Shown here: in pieces, positions 26,601-39,199 of the stretch
Layout of the letters: the number at the start of each line of letters is the position of its first letter
Numbering within the stretch: the first letter of the stretch is position 1
Assembly: GCA_036873755.1 (NCBI GenBank)
Contig: JAVTVY010020273.1
Span: 1-64,000, forward strand
DNA length: 64,000 nt
Direction: 5' to 3'
DNA from: Hanleya hanleyi
Taxonomy: Eukaryota; Mollusca; Polyplacophora; Lepidopleurida; Hanleyidae
Program-made: the position numbers and the translations under genes
The notes under the pieces: model-generated
What the model was told of the DNA's origin: nothing
Database searches by the model: none
Seen by the model: the letters and a program-made list of their open reading frames with translations, nothing else

Positions 26601-26838
26601 ATCAGCTAAAGTCCACCGACGTAACCCCAACGTAACCCGCCATTTTCGAGTCATGTGATGTCCTACTTATCCAAAATTATAGATCTACCACACCTCTTGG
26701 ATGATACGGAAGTTTTCCATACCTATATGGTTTGCAAGCCCAGGCAATATCTGTTTCCGAAGTGGAATGAAAAACCTGTAATTTATCAGATTTCTCGAGT
26801 CTGTTTTTCGCCGGATGTAGCCCGAATACGGTAAAGTA

Positions 26839-28767
26839 CCGGATATCGTTCCGCGATAATGGAGACACGCAAGCCATCTTATGACTGGCGAAGTGTACGC
26901 AAATGATTGGAAAGCTTAAAAGTAAAATATCACAGCGTGGCTGAGATACATCATTCTCTAGATGACTACTTTACAACGAAACTCTTATGGTTTAAGAATA
27001 CTGATCAGCTTTTTGATATTGATATTTTTGAAACATCCTGATGTCTTGCCGGCATCATTGAAAACTGTTGATCGTTTCTCTCTTGAAGGAAAGTAGATTG
27101 TGTTGATGTATACTATGATTTTTTTAATGTGATGCTAATGCTGTTACATGAAATAGGTCAAAAATATTGAATGACGGACCAGGCACGTGTATTTATCAAA
27201 ATGCGAAAATTAAAATTTGAGACATGAACTTCAAGAACCATAGATATAATTATTGGTGTCCATCTCCTACAAGGTAACATAGTACGCGTTTCCCTAAACC
27301 ATGGAGTTCAGTAGAGCCAGTCGCCTCATATATTTAAATCATCTGTTCCCATCACTATGGGGTCCAGCCCTGCATGGAAATGTCATGCAGCCTCTGTGGA
27401 CCGGTATGTTTATCAACAAGGACATGAATATGTTATGAAGACAAGAGAACACTGAGTGACATAGATCACGATCATGTAGTGATCACTAGACATGCAGGAT
27501 CCTTTTCGATCGACCAGAACTTTTCTTAGATGGAACTGAGATCAAGGTAGCTAAAGAAGTTAAATTGTTGGGGATCTTGTTTGACCACCGACTAACATTT
27601 TTATCCAATATAAAGTGACTTAAAGCTGCACAAAAGCTCTTGATTTATAGAATGTGGTTGCCAGCTATAAGTGGGGAGGAGATGAGAAAACACTTCATCT
27701 ATATCGATCACTTGTTCCTTCTACACTCGATAATGGCTCTATTGTTTACAACGGTGCTTGCAAGTCCAACTTGGCCCTTTTGGATCTGCTTCTGTTCTCC
27801 GGATATACGCCAAGGGCTGAACATATTTTTATGGAACAGGTCAATTCATTATGAATTAATGATTTACGAAACATAGTCGACGTGTTATGATGTGAATCAT
27901 CAGCAAACATAAACATTTCAAGCATATACAGAGAGCCACTTAATTTAATTATCAATGTGGGAAGAGTTTGAATGGAACGTACAACGATTTGTATCGACTT
28001 TTATTTATCATGCTAATACAGTACCCTTATACCCAGATGTTCGCCTTCGTACCTTACCATTACTGTTATCTGGCATACGCATGTACCGGGAAGAACAAGT
28101 GTATCACTTATCTCTGTAATACGTCACATGAGTATCCGCACTTGCGTCGGTGGCCGGTTTTGAGCTGTTGTATTTCATACTTAGCCAGGCTTGAAAGCAA
28201 AAGCGACAAGAGTCTAATTGGCAATACGGACTACGCAATTTAAAGGAAATCCACGAGTCTTACCCTTTACAAGGAGTTGCTGGTTGTTAGTGATCTTGAA
28301 CTCTGACATGTTAAGATGAATTTTGTTAAACGACACCTCGCTTCCCACTAATGCATCCACTGACGACAATGTTATTCTCAATGGGTTCCTGGGTGGGTTC
28401 CTGGATTTTTGTTATCCCAAGTGTGGCTACAATAAAAGCGTGGCTGGGATACAAACCATTACAGGGTTCACTTTTGGCTCTTATGATGTTTTAGAAATAT
28501 GCAGTCAGTACATTTTTCTGTAGAGTCATATGACTTCTTGTCATTAGGCCGGCATCATTGTCAGCCACCCTTTTGATGTTGCGTTTAATTGTTGCCTGTA
28601 AATGGTGAAATTCTGGAGGTGGACGTTTCGTCCCCGAGACTTGCCCTGTACAAATCATTGTGATTGTAGTTTTGTGACTTGTAAACATGGTGAGAATGAA
28701 GAGCTTGATCGGCGTCGCACCTCACAGGTATTTGTTCTGAATACGAAATGGCATTTAATAAATACTC
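26839..28767 (+). repeat. Long tandem array, unit 4 (truncated, diverged)
   Basis: The sequence matches the start of the other units with many substitutions, roughly one in ten to fifteen bases by eye, and stops matching after 'AATAAATACT' at about 28,767, which is the array boundary. It does not carry the ~657-bp insert that splits the LINE fragment in units 1-3, so it shows the pre-insertion arrangement. Confidence 0.9.
27495..27960 (+). pseudogene. LINE ORF2 fragment, uninterrupted copy in unit 4
   Basis: The most informative copy. The reverse transcriptase fragment runs on through KWGGDEKTLHLYRSLV, then STLDNGSIVYNGACKSNLAL, without the insert seen in units 1-3. The order of blocks matches Jockey/CR1-like LINE ORF2 between the RT core and the RNase H domain. 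Stops and a frameshift remain, so it is a relic. It also keeps about 8 bases (near 27,621) missing from units 1-3, which supports unit 4 being the older form. Confidence 0.74.
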
Positions 28768-28879
28768 CCTCGTTTAGACCGTTTTTACTATCTGGCGGTC
28801 ACATAGATCATAATTTGCCAACAGATGACTTGATAGGGCTCTGAAATATTTGTATCTAATACCTCTCAAGCCGGAGCTG

Positions 28880-29330
28880 GGGGCCGTGTGGTCATGTCAA
28901 TTCAATATGTCCACATAAACATCTACAATCAATGCGCGTCTGGGATACAAATCTTTATGGATATCACTTTTGGTTATTGGGGTGTTTTAGAAATATGCAG
29001 TCAGTATATTTGTCTGTGGAGTCATACGACTTCTTGGCAGTACACCGCCCTTTTAATGTTGTTTTACTTGATCTTACGACTTCTACAAGTTTCATGTTTT
29101 CCAGAAGCGCGAGGTATTCCTGAAATTTGTTCACAATCCAAATCCATGGAGAGGAGCAATAGCACAATGTTTTCAATAATTTCGTATCAAAGGGGACCGT
29201 GACATTGACCTTTGATCTCTTTTCTTACCTAACATTTCCTCTCCTACCGATTTATTCACTCAAAAAATGGATTTCGGTATATATATTTTTTGTTTTTAGG
29301 CTGCAAGGGCCATGGACCTACATATTTCAA
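28880..29330 (+). repeat. Array-flanking patchwork of R-type repeats
   Basis: 28,890-29,065 matches 2,245-2,420 of the unit ('ATGCAGTCAGTA' and 'TGTGGAGTCAT' blocks). 29,066-29,300 matches the second half of R2. These are diverged and lie just outside the array, so related repeats existed here before or beside the amplification. Confidence 0.65.
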
Positions 29331-30200
29331 TTTTATTACATCACATGTTTATACTGTCTAATTTGAGATGAATCGGCCGATGTGTTGAAATGTTATGAAA
29401 CTAAACAACGAGAAGGAGGAAAAGTAAAATGTGCATTCCATAAGATTTAACTGGCTGTAGCTGACGTAGCGCAAACATAAAACCGATGAAACTTGGTATG
29501 CAGCCCCTTTAATCCACTCTGATGTCCTAACACAACCGCGCATTGAGACATTTCAGATGCTAGACTACTTTTATTGAATACATACAGGTTGGGTAATAGC
29601 AATATTGCCGTCAATAGTCAGTTTCTCGTGTTTATCACCGGCATGTTAAATATTACGATGTACAATGTAGCTTTCCATGAAATCGCTTTCGAGAATGGAA
29701 TGTTTTGGTAACTTATATGAGAGAATATCGCACTGATCCTATGGAATATTGTTCACGTGGATGAACGTTGAAACCTTGAGTTAATCATGAAATCCACGTA
29801 AAAGCGTCCGTCAACAAAAAGCTTTTTCCACAAAATTCATCCCACAGTTTTTCGTAGTCCATATATGTGCATGCGGTTTATTCTATTCGCTTCCTATAAT
29901 GTCCGGGAACACACCAATACCAGGGAAGATATGTTTTAATCTGGAATTACTTTTCCAACAATCTCTAAACCGTATCAACTCGGGAAATCCGAAATTTTTA
30001 GGGAAGAAAAGTTGCATTTCACTGAAATGCACACCATTTTAAAACATCAGTAGAACAGTATAATAACTGTATACAATGGACAAATTAACAGTTCAGAGTC
30101 TTAAGTTTATAATTAGAAGTGATAAATTCCTTCTTTGAATATTTGTTGGACAAATTGTGTTATTAATAAAGCCCTTTTACTGAGAATATTAACAATATGC
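29331..30200. other. No supported feature
   Basis: AT-rich sequence with only short open frames whose translations show no recognisable domain and no clear repeat. Confidence 0.5.
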
Positions 30201-30204
30201 ACTC

Positions 30205-30568
30205 GTGATTCTGTCACGACTTTTTTTGTGATTCAGTCACAGACTAGATTTAACACTCTGTGATGACCCACTCGCTCTTTTCTCTTTGGATATCGTATGT
30301 TAGAAGGAGATGGCATATATAAGTAATCAGCTCGAAACAGAACCACAAAAAAATAGACAAAGCAACACGGAGGACTTTCACTGTGATTCCGTCACGGACA
30401 ATTCCAAAGATTATATAAAGAAACATCTGCGATATTTCGGAGGATATTATACTGTATTTGAAACGGACAGCAGTCACTAAGACGTAGAAATTCTGGTTAA
30501 ACATAATACATTTTCAGTAATGGACGTTTCAAACGTTTGAAGTACATTCCAAATCGTGATTCCGTCAC
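30205..30568. promoter_or_regulatory. Four copies of GTGATTCNGTCAC
   Basis: The near-palindromic 13-mer GTGATTCNGTCAC occurs at 30,205-30,217 (N=T), 30,228-30,240 (N=A), 30,383-30,395 (N=C) and 30,556-30,568 (N=C). Four matches to a 12-base-fixed motif in 364 bp is far more than chance. The half-sites GTGA/TCAC recall dimeric transcription-factor sites, but they could also be relics of a small repeat. No neighbouring gene is recognised. Confidence 0.5.
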
Positions 30569-31655
30569 GCTGGAATACATGTGATACTACCTTGATACTG
30601 AAATGAACATACACGTACAGCTGATTGTATAATATTTCATGTGTTTCTGTTGACTAGAAGTAATAGTGTGTTTTACAAAGTATTGCATCGTCGATTAATA
30701 CAATTATAGCAAAACGGACATATCATATACCGGTGACTGACTTTCTCCCATATTTGCTTAGCACAGTATACATGTAACAAGAATACAAGCAGCATCGAAT
30801 ACATTATACCATTATGCAGCTTGAGACGACATAGTGCTGGATATTTCGTTTTGTCATCAGGTAACTATATAATTCTGTGGATAGCGGGTTTTTCTTTATG
30901 TGAAACAATTTTAACTACATGTATTTTCAAATCGTATCTTCCAATTTTCAAATAGTATATTCTCACGCACATAAACATCGCGTTAGATTCCCCGGTAATA
31001 CTGGCGGCAATTTTCGCTGTCATGTCGTTGAATTTCGTACTCCATTCAACCACTTTCCTGAAAGGTGCTTCTGATTTCGGCAAAGAAACTCTGTGTTTGA
31101 ATTCTGAATTTAACTCTCTCTGTACCGGCATTTTTAACAGTTCCAAGCTGGTATAAACACTGACATGAACATGAACGAACTGAAGAAATACTTCAATCTA
31201 CGTCTACGGAGTTTCAAAGAAGATACTCCTGGCTCCCGAACAAAGTATAATATGATAAAAATATTTGCTAAGAAATGCTTCATTTTTGTATATCAATGAC
31301 AGGCAATCATTGAACTCGATGTGCATCGGTATAATTGTACCGATACGGTACAGAGGGGGCTAAACGAGCATTTAGCTTCATCGTGTTGAACGAAACCCAC
31401 CAAATGAGTTTCATAAGTTATATGTTACTATAAGTACGGTTGAATAACTAGTTACATGTTACCTTACGTACGAGTATAAATTTAAATAAGTTAATTATTC
31501 CACCATGTCGGCAATTTACAGCTCAGTTGTTCATATTAGTTCAGTGCCAAATCCTATCTGTATTTGTGAAGAAACCTTTTGAGCTGATGTATGTTTTCCG
31601 ATATAAGAGATAGACATGCTGGAGGTAGGCTTTGCGCTGGGCAGATCTACCCTGA
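30569..31655. other. No supported feature
   Basis: AT-rich intergenic-type sequence; nothing recognisable on either strand. Confidence 0.5.
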
Positions 31656-31659
31656 TCGT

Positions 31660-31910
31660 GTTTCAAAGTTACGGCAAGTCGAGCATTCACCCACCAATTA
31701 AGGTAAGCCATACCGTTTCATCGCGAGGTTGGTAATCAAACTGGAAACAGTCTAAGTGATCTATTGTGACTTTAAATCGAACTCGATGAAGCAGACTTCG
31801 TTGCCGCGATAGCGTCTTCGCCAGTTAATGTCGCTGTAAATCTTATTATCCCGGAGGCCACTGACTCTATGACTGAACAAATAACCGCCTAAAACTCAAT
31901 CTCTAAATTT
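31660..31910 (+). repeat. Diverged duplicated segment, copy A
   Basis: Shares ordered blocks with 46,120-46,350: 'CACCCACCA-TTAAGG', 'CTTCGTTGCCGCGA' and 'ACAAATAAC-GCCTAAA'. The spacing between blocks is similar, so the pair is homologous rather than a chance match. Confidence 0.55.
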
Positions 31911-32286
31911 AACTTTCGATATGATTAGATGTCCTGGGTTCTGTAGGATACGATGTAAACACGTGGAGTGTATGTTGAACTAAACGCAATTTCCAGTAGG
32001 AATTGTATGCCTGGAGATAACAATGCCACAGTTTGGTAACAGAAAATGGAGCCATCAATATACAAAAAATCACTGAATCGTACACATGTACGTCCTCTCA
32101 AGACATGAACAAAAACCTATCAAACGCTCAAGAACAAGCTATACAAACCAAACGTTAAGGGCATTGTGATGGTACCCAACCTTGCAATCTCACTTAGACA
32201 AGACTTTCACTCCATTGGTAGCTCTAATACTAGAATGTGTTCCCGCGATATGTTTTGTCCACGTCGAAGTAGCATAAGGAGGGAAA

Positions 32287-32532
32287 TTAACACTACCATG
32301 ACTGGGTGGGGAGGGGCATTATGCCGTACCTACCAAACGTTCTACACCATCTCTGGAACGGCAGCAATTTAAGACCTGATACTCCACGACATTATAACAT
32401 ATCATTGTGGGGATCATTGTGACCCTACTTATATATCCGTTCGAGCACAGGATCACGAGTAAACCCAAACTGGCGGCCATAGTGGTGTGACTGAAAAGTT
32501 GTGTTTTCGTCGTTTTTCATCAAAGTGTTAGT
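32287..32532 (+). mobile_element. TTAA-type MITE, diverged left part
   Basis: Starts at a TTAA and follows the left half of the element at 36,082 block by block: a G-rich tract, 'CATCTCTGGAACGGC', 'CATTGTGGGGATCATT', 'AGGATCACGAGTAAA', 'GGCGGCCATAGTGG' and 'TTTTTCATCAAAG'. It stops where the middle of the family would be. No coding capacity. Confidence 0.65.
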
Positions 32533-32546
32533 TTTGTCGTCAATCT

Positions 32547-32576
32547 CAGATATAATATCACGGAATATTATATCTG
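32547..32576. repeat. 12-bp stem hairpin
   Basis: CAGATATAATAT, six bases, then its exact reverse complement. It lies directly after the truncated MITE. Confidence 0.7.
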
Positions 32577-35440
32577 AATTCAGCCCTATATAAATCCCGT
32601 GCGAGTTGAAACTACTATTGTTAGCCAATCAGATGGATATCTGGTTGTAACTATTTCAAAATCACGCCCACAGTAATTACACACGGTATCTTGTGGTCTA
32701 ATGTATAAACATTATCCTGAAACAGTTTCCAAATATGGCATCATTTCCAGACAGGGTCCGTAAATGTGTGTGTGTGTGTGTGCTTGATCATTTAATTACA
32801 TGTTTTCTATCAATAGTGAATACAATCGCCGGGCAGTCTGAATCAATTTCAAAGGTCGCTTTTCACAGTAGCCGTTCAAGGAATCGAGCACGGAAACAAA
32901 AGCGACCCAAACATTGTTCACTAATATTCTGCACGGGGATAATCTCCAGGAGTTGCTAAGTCAGGCTAGCTCAAGTACATGCAGATAGTTGTATTTCACT
33001 GGTAGGCAAATAAAAATGGTTTGTCCTGCGTACAACACGACACGGAAACGGGCCAACAATTCAATTGTAAGACTACGTTGCTTCATGTGCGAAACAAATT
33101 CTAGAAATACTTGTCAAACTGATCTGGACATATGGACTAGTATATTGTCCTATTTTATCATATTTTCATTGCGTAAATGGATACCATCGCAATTCCTATG
33201 AATATATTGATAACATGAGATTCCTGACATGTAACAGAAGCTTGGCCATCAAAACTCTCGTCCAAGGTACATTTATAAAATCATATTTTACACAGAAAGT
33301 TATAACAGACTAATCTAAAGACGAGATAATTCAACAGTGTAATTGACTACGGTTATCATCGTGGGACGGTTAAAAAAATGATGAAATGTAAATTGCGGAA
33401 AGAAAGTCGGAGAAACGAAGAAAAAATTTAGTTTACTGGTATATGTAATACGAGGAGCCGACTCTTCGTGTCTTTATAATGATTGCATCCTCTGCATAAT
33501 TTAGTATCTTTGATTACTTCCCGTACTTAATTCAGTGCCTTTGATGAATTTCCGCGCCATAACTTTGGTGTTGATCAATTTTCACTGTATGATGAAGGCT
33601 TTGTATATATGGAATAATGAGGTTTCCAGCAGCTATTCGGAATAAATTACGCTATTGACCAATCAATGACTATCGATCTTCTAGTCCAAGTCCTGGTGGG
33701 AGTAAATATAGTAAATGGTAAAATTCTAAGAAGACATACAAAATGGTAATTACTGTAGCTTTTCCAACACATTTCTTTTCTGAAGCAGGGTCTGTGTGTG
33801 TGAGTTAGTACCGGAACACATACATATTTATTCTTGTTCCTGTCACGAGCGTACGTTTAGAATAACAGCCAAGGAAATTGTGATCGATGTGGTCCCTGTC
33901 GACAGCTATCTGTTAGATGTCTCGCTGAAGGCCATTCTCTTCCGTTCGGTCTTTTTCGTATATTTACCGACGTCGGGTAAAGGACATCTCTCATTGTACT
34001 CATAACTTATTAAAATATTTGGCGGCTTGCTTTGTCGTGAGAATTGGAACAGAAGTAACACAATATTGGTCTCTCTTCGATCCTAGTTATACTCTAACAC
34101 GTATTTATCGCACAAATTCAGAATAACTAACTGGGCCGTCTACCGCTTTATGACGTATTTCCGTCAACCCATTCCACCACGGGCCAATCGTTCGGTTGGC
34201 AGACACTAACCCTAATTCCAGGATGGTTTAAGGGTAGAGACACCGAGGATCACTGTGCGGAATTAACTCGGTTCGTATGATAAAAGTTCCCTACATTATG
34301 TCTCATTTCCGTTTGATTATACCGCCGTTGTTGATCGCGTGGTATCGCTCATGTAACAACTTTCAGTGCTGGATCTGCTGGATTTTGATTCAAATCGAAC
34401 ACAGTTTTATGTTCCGGATAAGGAAGCACTGGGAGGGGGATAGTCACTTTCAACTGTACCTCTCTCGCACGTGAAGATTCCGCTTTGACATGTTTTCCAG
34501 TATTCTTTTCGCTGGTGCTTCGAAATTGACACGAATTGATATCTGAAACATTGAATGTGTCGCTATAGTGTATCGGACTGTATCAATTGTGAGCATATTT
34601 GCGAACCCTTCCAAGCAAGTCATCTAATAGAATGTTTATCACTGATCTCGGCGCCCAACAAAGCGCATACAATTGAGTTTACAAAAGTGTCTAGGCCTAA
34701 ATAAAAAAAAATCGATTTTGGTCGTTTTCTGAGTAGAAATGCACACAATACTGTTTAACCTGATTTTAGTTCACTGCGCATACTGAAAACTTAGAAAGAA
34801 TCGGACAAACACAATGTAGTACGAGAATATTGCGTCAAAGAGTGTTTATATAATTCTTCAAATAATATTATTACTTATTTTCCCCAGCCAGATACGATCG
34901 ACCAATGCAATGTTGCGAAACCGGTGATGGTAATCAAGAACTGACAAGAACAAAAATCAGGGGAAAGTAGCAAAGCAGCAGATCACAGCAAAGCATTTGC
35001 TGCATCAGGGGATCACATATTCAGTATATGGTTTGCCTGTATCACGGTACTGTTGTAATATAATACCGTTCCCCGCTTCTGTATACCAGACGTGTCTGAT
35101 CGGGACCTGTTGGTACAAATGTCGATGCTGCTTAATCAGAAGGATGTATTACAGCAATTGGTCGACGTATAATATTTTGTCATCACTACCCATGCGCCTT
35201 AGGCATGCACACACACATAAACTGCCCGAACTCCATAAGCTTTTCGTTGCATGGGATTATTGCATCTGAGGCTAAATTAGAAATAGCTTTCTCATCCAAA
35301 CATCTTGGAAGAACACTTTATTTTCAGAATAACTCATTCCCGGCGGATTGTGAATGTCAGTAAATGTAAACTAAATATATAATCTTACTGAAATAGATGC
35401 ATTTGGCTTCCCATAGGAGCACTTCCGTATCCTGATGTTC
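32577..35440. other. No supported feature; one TG microsatellite
   Basis: A (TG)n run is near 32,766-32,781. Open frames are short and unrecognised. Confidence 0.45.
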
Positions 35441-35499
35441 TGAGTTATTTTCAACAATGGATTCCGTTGATCTTTTGTTTCGAAAACATCAGTTACTTT

Positions 35500-36020
35500 T
35501 GAATGATACGAGGAAATTCCGCACAAAGTTTCTCAAATTTGGTGATAGATATCGCATGCTGCTAGCAAAACTCGAGAGTAGCCTACAATATCTATGGCGT
35601 TACGTTTCGTAACTCAACTCTAATTCCGGTTAACCCGAGGCTAGGGACCGTATGATCCCATGTACCTCGAGATCCTCATGTTGTTCATTTGAACAACACA
35701 ATTTAAACGGGACTGATATTTTCCAGATAAAGACTTCCAACGAAATCATATGGATCAGCCATACGGATTTGATATATTTGGAACATCACGATGTCTTGTC
35801 GGCATCATCGAAACTCGTTGATCGCTTCTCACTTACAGGCATCTAGCGTACGTTTATCTATAGTACAATTGTTTATCTATAGTATAATTTTTCTCCTTTC
35901 AATTTGATGCTAATGATGTCTAGCATGTTTTATCTGATGATGAATTAGGTCTTGGGATTATGGACCTGGAAATTCTTTAATGGACTACGGCTGAATATTG
36001 AATGACGGACTAGACGCTAG
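35500..36020 (+). repeat. R1 family, near full-length diverged copy
   Basis: The longest direct R1 copy outside the array. It has an upstream block 'TTTCTCAAATTTGGTGATAG' and 'TGGCGTTACGTTTCGTAAC', then 'GAGGCTAGGGACCGTATGA', then 'GGCATCATCGAAACTCGTTG', and ends 'GAATGACGGACTAGACGC'. This order defines the family. It may be the 3' part of a retroelement, but no coding domain proves that. Confidence 0.65.
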
Positions 36021-36081
36021 TATTCCTTAATTTAATTCTTAGTGTAATAACTCTGAAGAAAATCTCCTCGTCACTAAAATG

Positions 36082-36663
36082 TTAACCCTACCTGGCCTAA
36101 GGTGGGGGGCCGAAATGGCCCCCCCCCCTACTAAACTTCCTGCGCTATCTCCGGAACGACAAAAGCTGAAACTCCGTGACTTTATAGTTTATCATATTGG
36201 GGTCATTTTGAGCGATTGGCATAACCCCCGAGCAAAGGATCATGGGTAAATTCAAGATGGCGGCCACGTGGGGTCCCAGAAAAATGATGTTTTTGTCATA
36301 TTTGTTCAAAATTCCTGCTTTTTCGCGATGAAAAGTGGTCAAAAACTATTTTATTTCGCATCACATTAATATTTACTAATTTATCATGCAGTTTTTGCTG
36401 AGAAATTGCATAAATAAAAAATTTGGAAAATCTGACTGAAAAATCGACCAAAAAATACCATTTTTGAAAATGACGCCACTGTGACATCATCAAGGCGGCC
36501 ATCTTGGATGTTTGTACATTTTCTGGTAGAGCTTGACCAAAGGGTATAGTGTGGTAAGTTTCAGCCCCCTAGCTCAAGGGGTAAGGAAAATAATTAGGGG
36601 AGGGGCATTTCGCCCCCCCCAGGCCACAACCGGTCCCCAAAAGCCCAGACCAGATAGGGTTAA
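36082..36663 (-). mobile_element. TTAA-flanked piggyBac-like MITE, uninterrupted
   Basis: A 582-bp element bounded by TTAA (36,082-36,085 and 36,660-36,663). Its ends read CCCTACCTGGCC inward from the left and CCCTATCTGGTC inward from the right. TTAA targets with CCCTA-starting termini are typical of piggyBac-type elements. It is non-coding. Read in reverse, it is the same sequence as the two outer parts of the 52,214-60,498 composite joined together. At the join (36,327-36,332) it carries GATGAA, the single-copy counterpart of the TTCGTC duplicated around the inner palindrome. Confidence 0.82.
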
Positions 36664-37186
36664 AAGGCCATCATGACCCCCTTGCCAAACTTTCTACCCT
36701 ATCTTCGGAACGATGAAAGTTGTGACCTGACACTCGGTAACATTGTAGTTTGAGCCTATTTACAAAAACACCCGGGCAGAAGATCATGGGTAAAGTCAGA
36801 ATGGCGACCTTGCTGGGTCCCAGAAAAGTGATCTTTTTGTCACTATTCTTCAAAATTCCTGCTTTTTATCGAGGTAATGTGGACAAAAGTTATTTTATTT
36901 CACAATAGATTATTTACTAATTTAGCATGTAGTTTTTGCGAAGAAAACATACAAATGTAAAATTCGAAAAATCCTCCAAAAATGCTCTTTTCGAAATGAC
37001 GTCACTGTGACGTGATTATGGCTACCATCTTAGATTGTTTTCACATTCCCTAGTGGAGCTTGGACCAAAGTCATAGTGTGGTTAGTGCCAAAGGGGGTGA
37101 AGAATATATTTAGGGAGAGGAAGACGAAATGCCCCCCTCTCACAGTCCTGAACAGGTCCCACGTCTCTCAGGTGAGATAGGGTTAA
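36664..37186 (-). mobile_element. TTAA-type MITE, second copy in tandem
   Basis: Follows the first copy directly and shares the TTAA at 36,660-36,663 as its left boundary. It ends with GATAGGG and TTAA at 37,183-37,186. It repeats the same internal blocks ('TATCTTCGGAACGAT', 'AGATCATGGGTAAA', 'GACGTCACTGTGACG') with more divergence and a shortened left terminus. Confidence 0.75.
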
Positions 37187-37189
37187 TCA

Positions 37190-39190
37190 CAAAGAAATTA
37201 ATTATGAGTAGAAGGATATGTGCCACAACTGCTACAAGATATCGCGGTAGATCACGTGGCAGTCGACAAAATGAAAACATGCCATGGATTACCAAATCAG
37301 TTTACGGCTCTTTACTGTGCTACAGGCGATGTCATACAGGCAATGAGTTATTAACTGCCAGGTGTTTTTGAACAACCCACCATCTTCAACAGTCTAATAT
37401 TTGTGGTTATTATGCGGTCATATTCAACGATTATTACATCGCGGCTTAGAGCTTGCATCTTAATTCAGACAGATAGTTAAACAAAATAATTAACAAGGCG
37501 ATAACTTGTTAGATACTTGACGTTGATATAACTTAAATTAGCATTACCTAAAATTAACCACCACGGATGCAGATCTCCGATAGGTGTGTCCAAATCAGTT
37601 ATATACTTAGCCTTTTTGTTTCAGCTATGTCTTTGTAACAAAACATAGCGTATTCTCATGATATGCGGTAATCCACCAAAATATCTGTTCAGTTCCCAGA
37701 TCTGCAATTTTAACCTTGTAATCAAGCATATGATAAAATGACGGTCTTAATATTCGATCTAATATAAGGTATTATGCGAAAACTATGCGATTATTACTGT
37801 CTATTTTTGATAGGTTGCGTATTTCGCAAACTATCCTACATAGTAATTTAATAGACAGGATAAAAATATCAGTTCCGAGAACATCTAACCGTTCAAATCA
37901 ATAGACAGGACCTTATATGCTGCTGCTGCTTCAGAGATCGTGATGCCAATGGTTTGGGAATGAGATATTCAGCGTCTAAAATAATCTGCCCAGTTCACGA
38001 GTAATCCGGGCTTTTTTGTGGTGATTACCTATGGAGACGGTATAGAACCAAGTAATTAGGTAACAGCTGTGTCACTCTGGTCACTGGCACAGGATTTTCA
38101 ATCTATTAGAGGCGGACCCGTCTTACCTTTCCGTGATTCTATCTGAACACAAAGGATACACACTTTTGTGATCTAAGAAAGCTATAAGGCCTGCTGGTTT
38201 CCTGCGTTACGACCTGACTGTTCTCAGTGGCTTATCAGCTATTATTTAACATTAGAAATCTTCAGTAATTCCCATTCTACTTTTCCTACATATCTCACAA
38301 CTAAATAACCTGTGTTCTGATAGTATAAGGTTACGAATGGGAAATTACATCCGGAAATTAATATATCTTTGAGTAGTTTCCATCTTTTTCTGTTGTCCAA
38401 CGAAGATGGAAGCTGTCCGGGGGAGCTCTAATATTAGTACACGATTAACTTGCGCACAGCGTGGTAGCAAGAATTACACATGCTCATTAAATTCTTGAAT
38501 AATCAGGTGAGGATGAACAAAGCTGCTCACAAGAATCTCTGTTCACTTATGAAGGGCCAATGCAGATTTTGAACCGAATATACCCCCAAAAACTGTTTTA
38601 GTTATAGGCAAGAGTTATTCAATGTTATTGGATCGACAGGTTTATATAGTTTGGTCGAAATGAGCAACCCAAAATTTGTTTAGACCAATCAAATATCGAT
38701 GTGTCGCAGCGACCAAATGAAATGGAAGTGTAAGGGTACAACGGAATTAACAGTTCTACATCGCGGCATCAGCATATGAGCAAGGCCTGACACAGGGATT
38801 GGCTAATTGCAGGTCGGCCTAGTAGTTGGAAACAGGTGATAAATTCTTACTTGATATTTGGAAATGTCACAACATCCGAATCCCTATTTACAAGGGTTTG
38901 TTGATATTTCGCAGGGCCTTGTTCAGATAACCTTCTGTGCAGATTAGTTTAAAGATGACCATATGATATGTTTCTCTCCGAAATTTGCTGTGGTTTCCGT
39001 CTGTCGGAATCAAAATTGATTCCGGGTTTTGTTATATGGATATTCAACTTGTCTGAAGAGAACGTTTCAGCTAACATTAATTGACGTTTGACTCCATTAG
39101 TCTTCCCCAGCATTGTTTGCGTCATCGAGTGAAATGTATAACGCAGTACAAATATTATATTTATCGATATTATTTTGTGTTTATCTGTAC
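37190..39190. other. No supported feature
   Basis: AT-rich, short unrecognised frames only. No repeat of note was seen. Confidence 0.45.
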
Positions 39191-39199
39191 ACAAATCAG

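Larger units (their letters stand above)
18011..26838 (+). repeat. Long tandem array, unit 3 (8.8 kb)
   Basis: Third copy. The first half is nearly identical to units 1 and 2. The last third is visibly more different. It keeps about 170 bp near 24,590-24,790 that units 1 and 2 lack, and lacks about 190 bp present at 7,123-7,316 in unit 1. It also has a short local tandem expansion of 'AGAATATCTCCTA' near 26,175-26,230 and an extra ~80 bp near 26,470-26,560. Confidence 0.93.

Noticed and set aside
1..28767. CRISPR or satellite-type short repeat array
   Set aside because: The repeated unit is ~9 kb and made of transposon pieces. There are no short regularly spaced repeats.
32766..32781. Possible regulatory TG run
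   Set aside because: An ordinary microsatellite with no gene nearby.
36082..37186. CRE-like GACGTCAC motifs inside the MITEs as host promoters
   Set aside because: They are part of the repeat consensus and there is no adjacent gene, so I do not call them regulatory sites.
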